Shown: piece after piece, positions 38,415 through 46,794 of the stretch
How the letters are laid out: every line of letters begins with the position of its first letter
Position numbering within the stretch: position 1 is the first letter of the stretch
Position numbers and translations under genes: made by a program
Notes under the pieces: model-generated
Seen by the model: only the letters and a program-made list of their open reading frames with translations
Databases searched by the model: none
Told to the model about the DNA's origin: nothing
Assembly (NCBI RefSeq): GCF_018332515.1
Contig: NZ_BOQD01000018.1
Coordinates: 1-47,980 of the forward strand
From: Bacillus hominis
GTDB taxonomy: Bacteria; Bacillota; Bacilli; Bacillales; Bacillaceae_G
Reading direction: 5' to 3'
Length of the DNA: 47,980 bases

Positions 38415-38933
38415 TTATGAAATACGTTGAAAATCTTTACTCAAACAGGACTGTTTTAGTTTTTTTGATTGTATCAAATATTTAATATCAGAGATGTTAT
38501 CATATGAAAGCTGAATATGATAATAGTTAATATACTCAAATAATGCAAAAACATAAACAAATAGTGCGAATGATAGCCCGCTTAAAGGTAAATGGGGATA
38601 CCAAATTAAAAAATCAATAATAAACATACCAAGTCCTGTGATAATCAATCCTATATTTATCTTTTTTAGTCTTTTTAAACATTGAATGATCCAAATAGGC
38701 GTAACAGATGTTTTCTCTTTTTTTAGTCGTTTCCACTTTACGTACCAGTAAACCGTCCCTTGTAGTAAGAGAAACTCTAAAAGAAGAAATGAGACCCAAA
38801 AAGAGTATAGGGAATATAAATGTAATGTAGGATAAGCATAATTAAGTAAGTAACTTGTAAAAATAAAAGTAATGACTGAAAATAACTCACCTGTGTATAG
38901 ATAGGAAAGCCTTTTTTCTAGGTTGCTTTTCAT
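38415..38933 (-). CDS. Polytopic membrane protein of unknown function
   Basis: The 172-residue protein has four hydrophobic segments (about 15-32, 42-62, 93-113 and 118-140) and a polar C-terminal tail. The family is not recognised. ATG at 38933 follows AAAGGAGAC. It lies 32 bp downstream of the SgrR-like gene on the same strand, so the two may be co-transcribed. Confidence 0.75.
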   Translation of the reverse strand: MKSNLEKRLSYLYTGELFSVITFIFTSYLLNYAYPTLHLYSLYSFWVSFLLLEFLLLQGTVYWYVKWKRLKKEKTSVTPIWIIQCLKRLKKINIGLIITGLGMFIIDFLIWYPHLPLSGLSFALFVYVFALFEYINYYHIQLSYDNISDIKYLIQSKKLKQSCLSKDFQRIS

Positions 38934-38965
38934 AGTTAGTCTCCTTTTATAAAAAACTTCGCATT

Positions 38966-40705
38966 TTAACGCAGGGATGGCTGTATCCATAACTTTGCAA
39001 AATTCGCCCAACCGAATGAATCAATTGTTACGTTTTTTAAAGAAGAAGGATATGTTTTTCTTTTTAAAACGTGATAGTTAAATAAAATGATGTGCTCTGC
39101 TTGTAAAAACTCTTCAATCTCATACATGAGTTCATAACGCTTTTCTTTATTTTCCTCTAGTAAAAATGTATCTAGCAAACAATTAATTTGTTTTTCATAG
39201 TGCGGGTCCATAAAGCGATTTACGAAGCAACTTTTATTTTTAAATATATTTAAGAATGCAAGTTCATGATCTGCAGCAAATACCTCTCCCATTAAAATAA
39301 TATCGGCGTGTTTATCGATAGAACGATCCATATAATCTGAAACGAGAAATGGATGGAGCTCTACTTGTATACCTAAACTATCACAACATTCTTTTAGGAA
39401 ATGTGCGTCATTTGCACTATCTTTAAATGCGAAGAAGTAAATATGTATCGTTTCTCCATTATAGGTGCTCTTTTTCAAATACCCTTTTGCTTTTTCTAAA
39501 GAGTAGGATCTTCCCTGAGCTTGGCGGCTTCTTTCAGGGAAAAAGCTTGATGCAGCAATTGTTCGTCGCCCCTCTATATTACGAAGTATCGTTTCAACAT
39601 CATATATTTCTCTCCAAGCTTTACGAAAGTAAATGTCGTGGTGGGGACCAGGTTTTGTAAAGTTGAAGCTAGCATAAATACAGCCTATTTCTTCTATTTG
39701 TATGTCATGTCTTTCATTTTCATTCTCATTTGGTAATTCATAATCAGAATGTATTTTCACATGATCTGGAATACGCCAAAACTCAATGCGGTCTAGTAAT
39801 GCACGCTCTTTGAAATAATGCGTGAAAGCTTCGAGCACTATATTATCTTCAGAGTAATGAGCAAGTTTGAAAGGTCCAGTACCTATGTAGTGATGATTCT
39901 GGATACTAGCATCACGCGGTAAAATCGCGAGTTGCATGGAACTTACATAGTGTAAGAAAAATAAATTTGGTTTTGCTAAATGGAATCGAATTTGCAGTGG
40001 TGATGGTGTTTCAATTTGAACAATTTCTTCTGTTAACCATTCGAAAGGAGATTGAACTTGTTTTAGTCTTTCAAATGAAAATTGTACATCTGTAGAAGTT
40101 AGAGCAGTTTCGTTATGAAAATGTATATCTTTTCTTAAATGAAACGTCCACGTAAGCCCGTCTTCGCTTAATTCCCACGTATGTGCAATGTGTGGTTCCA
40201 TTTTTTCAGTAACATCATTATAAACGACTAACGTATCAAAAATTTGACTAGTAAGATGGCTCTCCGTAGTTACAGCCACAAAAGCAGGATCTAATGGGAA
40301 TATCTTTCTTGATATAGGAATCTTCAATATGTCGTACATATCATTTGAAGGTTTGTATCCAAAATGATGATGTAGTTTGTTTTCTATTTTTTTTTGAAGC
40401 GCAAGAGGAAGGGGTTCTTTTAAAAGAAGAAAGACATCTTTTAATTTTTCTTGTGCTAATAAGTCATCTGAATAAGATTCAATTGCTTCTATTAAAGTAT
40501 GTGAAAATATAATTTCTGATTTATTCCCGCGGCCTCGCCCTGGGGTCCAGTGAATTAATTGTTCCTCACTCATTTTCTTTAATAAAATCTTCACGTTTTT
40601 CGTACTGCAATATAAAATATCCGCTAATTCTTGTAAGCTATTTCGTATATGTTGTTGATCTTGTGCATGTAGCCTTAGTCTAATGTAATAGTCCATAATT
40701 TTCAT
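38966..40705 (-). CDS. SgrR-family regulator (HTH plus solute-binding protein fusion)
   Basis: The 579-residue protein joins an N-terminal SgrR-type HTH (about 1-115; ELADILYCSTKNVKILLKKMSEEQLIHW) to a peptide/nickel SBP family 5 domain (about 135-579; EPHIAHTWELSEDGLTWTFHLRKDI). No signal peptide is present, so the binding domain is cytoplasmic and senses a small molecule. E. coli SgrR, of the same plan, controls the sugar-phosphate stress response and the sugar exporter gene setA. Here too a divergent MFS transporter is adjacent. ATG at 40705 follows GAAGGAAG. A full bcr1-like repeat fills the divergent promoter region. Confidence 0.9.
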   Translation of the reverse strand: MKIMDYYIRLRLHAQDQQHIRNSLQELADILYCSTKNVKILLKKMSEEQLIHWTPGRGRGNKSEIIFSHTLIEAIESYSDDLLAQEKLKDVFLLLKEPLPLALQKKIENKLHHHFGYKPSNDMYDILKIPISRKIFPLDPAFVAVTTESHLTSQIFDTLVVYNDVTEKMEPHIAHTWELSEDGLTWTFHLRKDIHFHNETALTSTDVQFSFERLKQVQSPFEWLTEEIVQIETPSPLQIRFHLAKPNLFFLHYVSSMQLAILPRDASIQNHHYIGTGPFKLAHYSEDNIVLEAFTHYFKERALLDRIEFWRIPDHVKIHSDYELPNENENERHDIQIEEIGCIYASFNFTKPGPHHDIYFRKAWREIYDVETILRNIEGRRTIAASSFFPERSRQAQGRSYSLEKAKGYLKKSTYNGETIHIYFFAFKDSANDAHFLKECCDSLGIQVELHPFLVSDYMDRSIDKHADIILMGEVFAADHELAFLNIFKNKSCFVNRFMDPHYEKQINCLLDTFLLEENKEKRYELMYEIEEFLQAEHIILFNYHVLKRKTYPSSLKNVTIDSFGWANFAKLWIQPSLR

Positions 40706-40726
40706 ATGTATACACTTCCTTCTATA

Positions 40727-40876
40727 ATAAAGTGAAACTTTAATCAGTGGGGGGCATCCCCCACTGATTATTAATTGAACCAATCGGGCTTTTACGGGCA
40801 GTTGATCCCCACCTAACTTCTTTGCTTTCGCTGAATTTTGAGGTGGGGGTCTTAATACCCGTTAATGCGGGATAAA
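40727..40876 (+). repeat. Full-length bcr1-like repeat in the sgrR/MFS divergent region
   Basis: The 150-bp element begins ATAAA-GTGAAACTTTAATCAGTGGG and ends TGCGGG-ATAAA, with perfect ATAAA flanks (40727-40731 and 40872-40876). The GGGGGCAT / CATCCCCC and the central TCGGGC / CCCACCTAAC blocks match the copy at 14606-14764, which is in the opposite orientation. It occupies most of the space between the two divergent genes and so must influence, or supply, their promoters. Confidence 0.82.
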
Positions 40877-40957
40877 AGGGGAAACTCTTTAGAATATTCT
40901 AACCTTTTTCTTCCTCTTTTTCAAAGTAAAATGAATAAGCATAAGGAGGGGGAAACA

Positions 40958-42220
40958 ATGGGATTTTGGAGTATGCACCGAAATATAAAAATTAGAATTA
41001 TAACTTCGTTTTTAACACGCACTGTATCCACAATGATTTTTCCATTTATGGCGATTTATTTTTCAATAAAATTAGGTAGTGCGATTGCTGGTGCTTTATT
41101 ACTTATCAATGTGCTAGCTTCATTAATTATTGGTTTATATGGTGGGTATGTTGGAGATCGACTCGGTCGTAAAAAAGTAATGATTATTGGTCAAAGTATA
41201 CAAGCCGTTTCCATTGCTTGTATGGGAATTGCAAACTCAGATTACGTAGATTCACCGTGGCTAACATTTGTGTTTATGTTAGTGAATAGCTTAGGGTCTG
41301 GACTTATGAACCCAGCGACTGAAGCGATGTTAATAGATGTGAGTACACCTGAAAATAGAAAGGTTATGTACAGCATTAACTACTGGGCTATTAACTTATC
41401 AATTGCGATTGGAGCAATATTTGGTGGATTATTATTTGAAAATTATAGATTACAATTGTTTATCGTATTAACGGCTGTTGCGGTCATTACTTTATATGTG
41501 ATGGCTGTATATATGGAAGAAGTGTATGTGGTACGAAAAACAATGGAGAAGAAAAATGTATTAAAAGATATGGCAGATAGTTATAAAGTCGTGATGAAAG
41601 ATAGAGCATTTTTAATTTTTTGTGCAGCGAGTATATGTACATTATCTTTAGAGTTTCAAATTAATAATTATCTAGGAGTACGTTTGCAGAAGGAATTTGA
41701 AACGGTGCACTTTTTATTCGGAAATGGTTTTACGTTTGATTTAACAGGTATTCGCATGCTCAGCTGGATTTCAGCAGAGAATACAATTTTAGTTGTGCTA
41801 TGTTCAGCGCTTCTTATTAAAATGCTGAAAAGCTTCAATGATTTGAAAATCTTATATGTAGGTTTATTCATTTACACGATTGGATTTACAATACTCGGAA
41901 CGAGCAATAGCTTATGGATTTTATTAATTGCAGGGCTTTTCCAAACGGTAGGCGAGATGATGTATGTGCCGGTTCGTCAATCTATAATGGCAGATATGGT
42001 GCCGGATGAGGCGAGAGGTTCTTATATGGCGATAAACGGAATGGTCTTTCAATTTGCGAAAATGAACGGTGCATTAGGGGTTATGTTAGGTTCATTTATT
42101 GCCTCTTGGGGCATGAGTGCTCTATATTTTATCGTTGGTATGAGCAGTATTTTATTATTTATGAAGGCGATTGGGAGAGAGAAGTATGAGGACGAGAGGG
42201 AGGTTTCTCAGATTGGATAA
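40958..42220 (+). CDS. MFS transporter divergent from SgrR
   Basis: The 420-residue protein has twelve membrane segments; motif A is seen as GYVGDRLGRKKVMIIG near residue 65, and the protein opens with MHRNIKIRIITSFLTRTVSTM. It resembles multidrug or sugar exporters of the major facilitator superfamily. ATG at 40958 follows AAGGAGGGGG. By analogy with the sgrR-setA pair it may export a sugar or metabolite that the SgrR-like protein senses; the substrate is not known. Confidence 0.88.
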   Translation: MGFWSMHRNIKIRIITSFLTRTVSTMIFPFMAIYFSIKLGSAIAGALLLINVLASLIIGLYGGYVGDRLGRKKVMIIGQSIQAVSIACMGIANSDYVDSPWLTFVFMLVNSLGSGLMNPATEAMLIDVSTPENRKVMYSINYWAINLSIAIGAIFGGLLFENYRLQLFIVLTAVAVITLYVMAVYMEEVYVVRKTMEKKNVLKDMADSYKVVMKDRAFLIFCAASICTLSLEFQINNYLGVRLQKEFETVHFLFGNGFTFDLTGIRMLSWISAENTILVVLCSALLIKMLKSFNDLKILYVGLFIYTIGFTILGTSNSLWILLIAGLFQTVGEMMYVPVRQSIMADMVPDEARGSYMAINGMVFQFAKMNGALGVMLGSFIASWGMSALYFIVGMSSILLFMKAIGREKYEDEREVSQIG

Positions 42221-42229
42221 AACTATATG

Positions 42230-42264
42230 AAAAGCGAACCAGTTATACTGGGACTCGCTTTTTA
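42230..42264 (+). terminator. Terminator of the MFS gene
   Basis: AAAAGCGA...TCGCTTTT with an inner CCAG / CTGG stem and T run follows the stop codon. It also faces the convergent small gene. Confidence 0.8.
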
Positions 42265-42272
42265 TATAGTTT

Positions 42273-42476
42273 TTAGAACGGATCAACTTCAGCTAAATTT
42301 GGAGTAGTGCTAGGCTGTAGTAAAAGATTTTTTAACGTTCCTACTTCAGAAAGAGCTACTAATATGTAGCCACTAATAAGTACAATAAGCCCGATAACGC
42401 GTAATGTTTGTAGGGTCACTTCACGATTATTCGTTTCCGTAGGATTTTGGGGCGTTGAAGGTGGATTGTTATTCAT
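42273..42476 (-). CDS. Small single-segment membrane protein
   Basis: The 67-residue protein has a Pro/Asn/Thr-rich N-terminus, one membrane segment (about 27-45; VIGLIVLISGYILVAL) and a polar tail. It starts at ATG after GGGAGCC. The family is not recognised. It stands alone between terminators. Confidence 0.6.
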   Translation of the reverse strand: MNNNPPSTPQNPTETNNREVTLQTLRVIGLIVLISGYILVALSEVGTLKNLLLQPSTTPNLAEVDPF

Positions 42477-42603
42477 AATAGGGCTCCCATCTGTTTATTT
42501 TATATGTGCGAAATCATTATTTAACGTATGGATAGGAATTGTATAGTCATTTTCACTATATGAGAAATGCCTATGAATAGTGATTAGAAATTTTAGGACG
42601 AGA

Positions 42604-42636
42604 AAAGAGGCTGTGTTGTGTACAGCCTCTTTTTTA
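42604..42636 (-). terminator. Terminator of the EcsB-like gene
   Basis: AAAAGAGGCTGT / ACAGCCTCTTTT with T runs on both strands lies just beyond the stop codon at 42637. Confidence 0.88.
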
Positions 42637-43836
42637 TCAAAATGAGGAAATTCGTTTCTTCGTTTTTCGTACAATAATAAATTTGATCCAGAGTAACCCG
42701 ACAATCATAATGATAAGACTATGTAGAAATTGTCCTGTGGCAACAAGTACAACAGCCGAAAAAACGATTAATTGAATGCTTATTAAGATGGAAATTAAGC
42801 TGAGAAATTGATTCATTCTTTCTTCAGTAGTAATCGGATATAATGCTACAATAATATTTCCCGAAAAATATTTCCACAGAGAACGAAGCTGCATAGAAAT
42901 CATATATAGCACGACATAAGCAATAGCACCTTTTACGTATATATTCGGAATAAAATATAGGGTGAAAGCACCGATTAACCCTAAGCGAATATATATACCG
43001 AAATAATCATTACCACGTAAAAACGCTAGTGTATGTAAATAGAAGAACGTTGCTTGTTTTTTATGTAATATAGGTTCAATCCAATTTGTAAGCCATTTTC
43101 TTTTGTTTACTTGTTTTTTTAACTGCGGAACATCGGTGAAGATGCTAGCAAATTGATAAAAGCGTATGTCTATTTTTTCTTCTTGCTCGATTATGTAATC
43201 CCACGGTATTCGTTTTGTAGGTTGTTTTTTCGTATATAGAAGTAGGAAAGCAAGAAGTAAGAGTAATCCGCCTAATACGATCACATTTGCTGTATAAAAC
43301 AGCATGTAAATGATAAGTGCGTTACAAGCAATACGAATGATAAGCCATATGTTTTTTTCATGACTATCACGCCACATCCAGTGTATGTACATGTTCCAAG
43401 CTTTCGTAATCATTAAAACTATAAAGATTGTACATAAAAAAGGTACAGTTAATTGTAATGATTGCATGGCAAGCGGTACAATAATAAGGAACGTAAATAT
43501 AAGCGGGAAAAGCTGAATGATGTAATTATATAGAAGAGATTTTTTAAAATAGGATGTTAATTTCTCTTCTAGTGCTAGTAAATAGACGGCGTCAGGTTTT
43601 TGAATAAATGTGCGAATTGGGCATCTCGTTATAATGAGTGTAAGTACGATTGTGATGAGTAATAAAGATATTCCTTTAGAAGGATCCGTTTTAAGAAACT
43701 TGGCGTAATAATATGCACCTACACATGAGACGAAGATGAAGCTATATAGTAAACCGTTAATCATACGTACAAAATATGTGATGGCATTTTGAATATGTTG
43801 TTGAAAGCGAGAGCTCCATAGTGATTCGATTGACAT
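42637..43836 (-). CDS. EcsB-family ABC transporter permease without a partner ATPase
   Basis: The 399-residue polytopic protein resembles EcsB: ESLWSSRFQQHIQNAITYFVRMING at the start, paired membrane segments, PTKRIPWDYIIEQEEKIDIRFYQFASIFTDVP in the middle loop, and about ten segments in all. EcsB normally works with the ATPase EcsA encoded directly upstream, affecting secretion and proteolysis. Here the upstream gene is an amino acid permease and no ATPase gene is near, so this is an orphan paralogue. ATG at 43836 follows AGAGGTGA. Confidence 0.85.
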   Translation of the reverse strand: MSIESLWSSRFQQHIQNAITYFVRMINGLLYSFIFVSCVGAYYYAKFLKTDPSKGISLLLITIVLTLIITRCPIRTFIQKPDAVYLLALEEKLTSYFKKSLLYNYIIQLFPLIFTFLIIVPLAMQSLQLTVPFLCTIFIVLMITKAWNMYIHWMWRDSHEKNIWLIIRIACNALIIYMLFYTANVIVLGGLLLLLAFLLLYTKKQPTKRIPWDYIIEQEEKIDIRFYQFASIFTDVPQLKKQVNKRKWLTNWIEPILHKKQATFFYLHTLAFLRGNDYFGIYIRLGLIGAFTLYFIPNIYVKGAIAYVVLYMISMQLRSLWKYFSGNIIVALYPITTEERMNQFLSLISILISIQLIVFSAVVLVATGQFLHSLIIMIVGLLWIKFIIVRKTKKRISSF

Positions 43837-43877
43837 GTTTTTCACCTCTTTTTTCTATTATATATGTTTTATTAAGC

Positions 43878-43917
43878 AAAAAACGAGCAAATTGCGTTAC
43901 GCAACTTGCTCGTTTTT
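43878..43917 (-). terminator. Terminator overlapping the end of the lysine permease gene
   Basis: AAAAACGAGCAA / TTGCTCGTTTTT with inner TTGCG / CGCAA pairing overlaps the last codons of the permease on the minus strand. Confidence 0.88.
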
Positions 43918-45321
43918 CTTTTCTTTATTTTTTTTCTGATCACGATTCATTAATGGATAGAAGGCAAAGCCAATTACGAATAAACCAATTCCGAGAAGGA
44001 ATGTTTTAATATCGGATGCGCCTGTTTTAATAACCCATAGTGCATAGCAAAGTGCGATCATTGCGACTATGCCATCTGTAATTCTTGCCCGCATTTCATT
44101 TTTATACGTTTCACCAGTTGCGACTAGCTTTAACTGGAAGATTGGTGAAACGAGATATGGAATGAGATAGGCCAGTGTTGATACGGTAATAACGAATGTA
44201 TAAGCTTCCGCAATTGTTCCTGATAATGTTGAGAATAAGAACACTTGCGACATAATGTTTGTTAATCGTAGTGAATGAATCGGACTTCCTTTTTTATTTG
44301 TTTTTGCGAAGAAGGAAGGGAAGAAACCTTCTTTTGCTGCTTGATAAGGTACTTCTGAGCTTAATAAAATCCAGCCTAATATGGAACCGAATAGGGAAGT
44401 AAGAGCAAGTAATGCCATAAGTTTCCCGCCGCCGTGACCCATTGCAGCGTTTAATGCATCTGCTAATGGACGTTCAGAAGCTTGTAATTTGTCAACGTGA
44501 AGTACACCCATTGTTAAAATTGTAATTCCTAAATAAATTGCAACTGTTATTAGTAAACCAGCAACAGTCGCACGTTTTACCGTTTTGGGAGAGGTAGCTC
44601 GGTTTGATAAAAGAACGGCTGATTCAATCCCGATAAATGCCCAAAGCGTTGTAAGAGCCGCCAAATTTACTTGTGAAAGGAGGCCGTGTGATACGCCTTC
44701 TTTATCGATCATTGGTGTGTACCATTGTCCAAATTTTGAAGCTTCGAACGCAAATAACGTAACGACGATGAATAGAAGGAATCCAGTCACTTTCGTTGTT
44801 GTTGCTAAGAAGTTTAGCTTCCCAGCTCCGCTTACACCGTTTGTTAAAATCAAATGTGTTCCCCAAAGTAAGATGGAACAAATAGTAAATGTAATTAGTT
44901 TTCCAACTTCTATATTGAAAGAGCCAATTGAAAATAGTAGTCGTGTATCTTTCATAATTGGGAAGAAGAGCGATAAATATCCCGCGAAAGATGTAATAAT
45001 GGCAACGTTACTTGCCCAGTTTGCAACCCAATATCCCCATACCATGCTGAAACCAGCCATTTTCTTTCTTTTTGGTGTTGAGAATAAAGCATATGCATGA
45101 CTTTGTGGTCCTGTCGTTAAATCAGGACGACGAATTGCTAAATTACCGAAAACAAGAGCTAGCATTAAAACACCAAACCCTGTTGTTAACCAAGCTAAAG
45201 TGACACCGAGTGGGCTAGCTGTTTGTGCCAACGTACTTGGTACCATGAAAATACCAGCGCCAACCATGTTACCGACAACGAAAGCTGTTAGTACCCAAAA
45301 GCCCCATTTTTTTTGCTGCAT
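43897..45321 (-). CDS. APC-family lysine permease under an L-box riboswitch (YvsH/LysI-like)
   Basis: The 474-residue protein has twelve membrane segments and the basic-amino-acid/antiporter (ArcD-like) opening FWVLTAFVVGNMVGAGIFMVPSTLA. The loop FIGIESAVLLSNRATSP is typical of this branch. A lysine riboswitch (45468-45660, minus strand) directly precedes it, so lysine is the probable substrate, as for the L-box-controlled YvsH of B. subtilis. ATG at 45321 follows TTGGAGG; a longer start would run into the riboswitch leader. Confidence 0.9.
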   Translation of the reverse strand: MQQKKWGFWVLTAFVVGNMVGAGIFMVPSTLAQTASPLGVTLAWLTTGFGVLMLALVFGNLAIRRPDLTTGPQSHAYALFSTPKRKKMAGFSMVWGYWVANWASNVAIITSFAGYLSLFFPIMKDTRLLFSIGSFNIEVGKLITFTICSILLWGTHLILTNGVSGAGKLNFLATTTKVTGFLLFIVVTLFAFEASKFGQWYTPMIDKEGVSHGLLSQVNLAALTTLWAFIGIESAVLLSNRATSPKTVKRATVAGLLITVAIYLGITILTMGVLHVDKLQASERPLADALNAAMGHGGGKLMALLALTSLFGSILGWILLSSEVPYQAAKEGFFPSFFAKTNKKGSPIHSLRLTNIMSQVFLFSTLSGTIAEAYTFVITVSTLAYLIPYLVSPIFQLKLVATGETYKNEMRARITDGIVAMIALCYALWVIKTGASDIKTFLLGIGLFVIGFAFYPLMNRDQKKNKEKKNEQVA

Positions 45322-45410
45322 AGAAAATACCTCCAAAGTTAGTATAACCAAGTCAAGCGAGGAGATATGTATGTCTTCCCGAGTCAGGAAGAGAAGTCTC
45401 AAACAAAACA

Positions 45411-45442
45411 AAAAAAGCACGTAATCTGCCGCTACATGCTTT
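45411..45442 (-). terminator. L-box expression-platform terminator
   Basis: On the minus strand AAAGCATGTA / TACGTGCTTT (one G-T pair) is followed by seven T, about 30 bases after the aptamer and 90 bases before the start codon. It is the expected lysine-dependent off-switch. Confidence 0.85.
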
Positions 45443-45467
45443 CTATCTTATAAGAAACCCACGACAT

Positions 45468-45660
45468 ACCTCTCGATAGCTCTCCACAAACGAAACGTTT
45501 GTGACAGTTCTGCACTTATTAAATGCAGACCCAGCAAGCGTGCATGGTGGACACGACTTACTTCGGCAACCATTCCTTTCTCATTCACTCATCAATGCCA
45601 CTACATCTCCTGAAATGATACTCTTAATGATTGCAACCTCTACCTCACCGAGATACGAAT
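45468..45660 (-). ncRNA. Lysine riboswitch (L box)
   Basis: On the minus strand the conserved L-box blocks occur in order: GTGAGGTAGAGGTTGC, AAGAGTA, CAGGAGATG, GTTGCCGAAG, CTTGCTGG, CTGCATT...AAGTGCAGAACTGTCA, and GGAGAGCTATC closing P1. These match the five-helix lysine aptamer in sequence and spacing over about 190 nt. Lysine binding should favour the downstream terminator and lower expression of the permease. Confidence 0.93.
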
Positions 45661-45690
45661 GAGGATTTATGTATTAAATTAACATGTTTA

Positions 45691-45719
45691 AGAGTAACAA
45701 ATGTATTTTTATACGTCAA
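45691..45719 (-). promoter_or_regulatory. Candidate promoter of the L-box transcript
   Basis: On the minus strand TTGACG and TACTCT are 17 bp apart, about 30 bp upstream of the aptamer. The -10 is only fair. Confidence 0.4.
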
Positions 45720-45851
45720 TGGATATGGTAATAATCAGATTATAGGGAAGAGTTTGTGATTAAAAGTGAGAGGGATTGTTATACAATATTTGAATTTTCG
45801 TAATATAATACATGTTATTAGTGCTAGAAGATTGAGAAGGGGATGAAGTAT

Positions 45852-46682
45852 ATGTCTGTATGTAATAAAAATTCCGTAATAGGTGTACTAGATTCAGGGG
45901 TCGGGGGATTAACAGTTGCTAGTGAGATTATGCGTCAATTGCCTAAAGAGAGCATTTACTATATTGGTGATAATGAGCGTTGTCCGTATGGGCCAAGAAG
46001 TGTAGAGGAGGTACAATCTTTCATATTTGAAATGGTTGAGTTCCTCAAACAGTTTCCATTAAAAGCTCTAGTGGTAGCATGTAATACTGGTGCAGCTGCT
46101 GCATTGACTGATTTGCAAGAAGCACTTTCCATTCCAGTTATTGGCGTTATACATCCGGGAGCAAGAGCTGCAATTAAAGTGACAAAGAAAGGGAAAATAG
46201 GGGTAATTGGAACTGTAGGTACGATAAAATCTAACATGTACGAAAAAGCATTACACGAGCTTGATACATATTTGGAAGTGCATAGTCATGCGTGTCCGAC
46301 TTTAGCTACAGTTGTAGAAAATCACTTAGAAGATACAGCATATGTAACGCAGCAAGTGAAACAAGCTTTACTGCCATTAACGAAAGAAGATATAGATACG
46401 TTAATTCTTGGGTGTACGCATTATCCACTTTTAGAGTCCTATATAAAAAAGGAGTTAGGAGAGGCTGTGACAATTATTAGCTCTGCAGAAGAAACAGCGA
46501 TAGAGTTAAGCACAATTTTACAGCATAAAGGAATTTTGTCTGACAATCTTAATCCGAAGCATCGATTTTTTACAACAGGCTTTGTTTTATCGTTTGAACA
46601 TATTGCTGAGCGTTGGCTAGGGTATCAAATTTCTGTAGAATGTGTGAATTTACCTATAAAAAATGCTCGTATCTGTAACTAG
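45852..46682 (+). CDS. racE: Glutamate racemase (RacE/MurI)
   Basis: The 276-residue enzyme interconverts L- and D-glutamate for peptidoglycan (and, in relatives, poly-gamma-D-glutamate). Asp14-Ser15 (LDSGVGG), Cys77 (ACNTG) and Cys188-Thr-His (LGCTHYPLL) are the substrate-binding and catalytic residues. The B. cereus group has two such genes, racE1 and racE2; racE1 is likely by my memory of the genome region, but this is not certain. ATG at 45852 follows GAAGGGG at 9 bases; ATG at 45843 would abut that site. Confidence 0.94.
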   Translation: MSVCNKNSVIGVLDSGVGGLTVASEIMRQLPKESIYYIGDNERCPYGPRSVEEVQSFIFEMVEFLKQFPLKALVVACNTGAAAALTDLQEALSIPVIGVIHPGARAAIKVTKKGKIGVIGTVGTIKSNMYEKALHELDTYLEVHSHACPTLATVVENHLEDTAYVTQQVKQALLPLTKEDIDTLILGCTHYPLLESYIKKELGEAVTIISSAEETAIELSTILQHKGILSDNLNPKHRFFTTGFVLSFEHIAERWLGYQISVECVNLPIKNARICN

Positions 46683-46746
46683 GCTTTATTAAAGTACTTT
46701 TTGTTCAATAAATTAGGTTAGTTGCATAAGAAGGAAAAAATGAACT

Positions 46747-46780
46747 TTTAATTGAAATGATTAAGGCCATTTCAATTAAA
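46747..46780. promoter_or_regulatory. 13-bp perfect inverted repeat before the DUF3626 gene
   Basis: TTTAATTGAAATG and CATTTCAATTAAA are exact complements separated by 8 bases, directly before and partly overlapping the AAAGGAGAG ribosome binding site. In RNA it would form a stable stem near the site of translation start; in DNA it could be an operator. There is no T run, so it is not a usual terminator for racE. Confidence 0.55.
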
Positions 46781-46794
46781 GGAGAGATTTGATT

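Noticed and set aside
44585-45100. 171-codon plus-strand frame
   Set aside because: Lies wholly antisense to the lysine permease gene and has no start signal or family resemblance.
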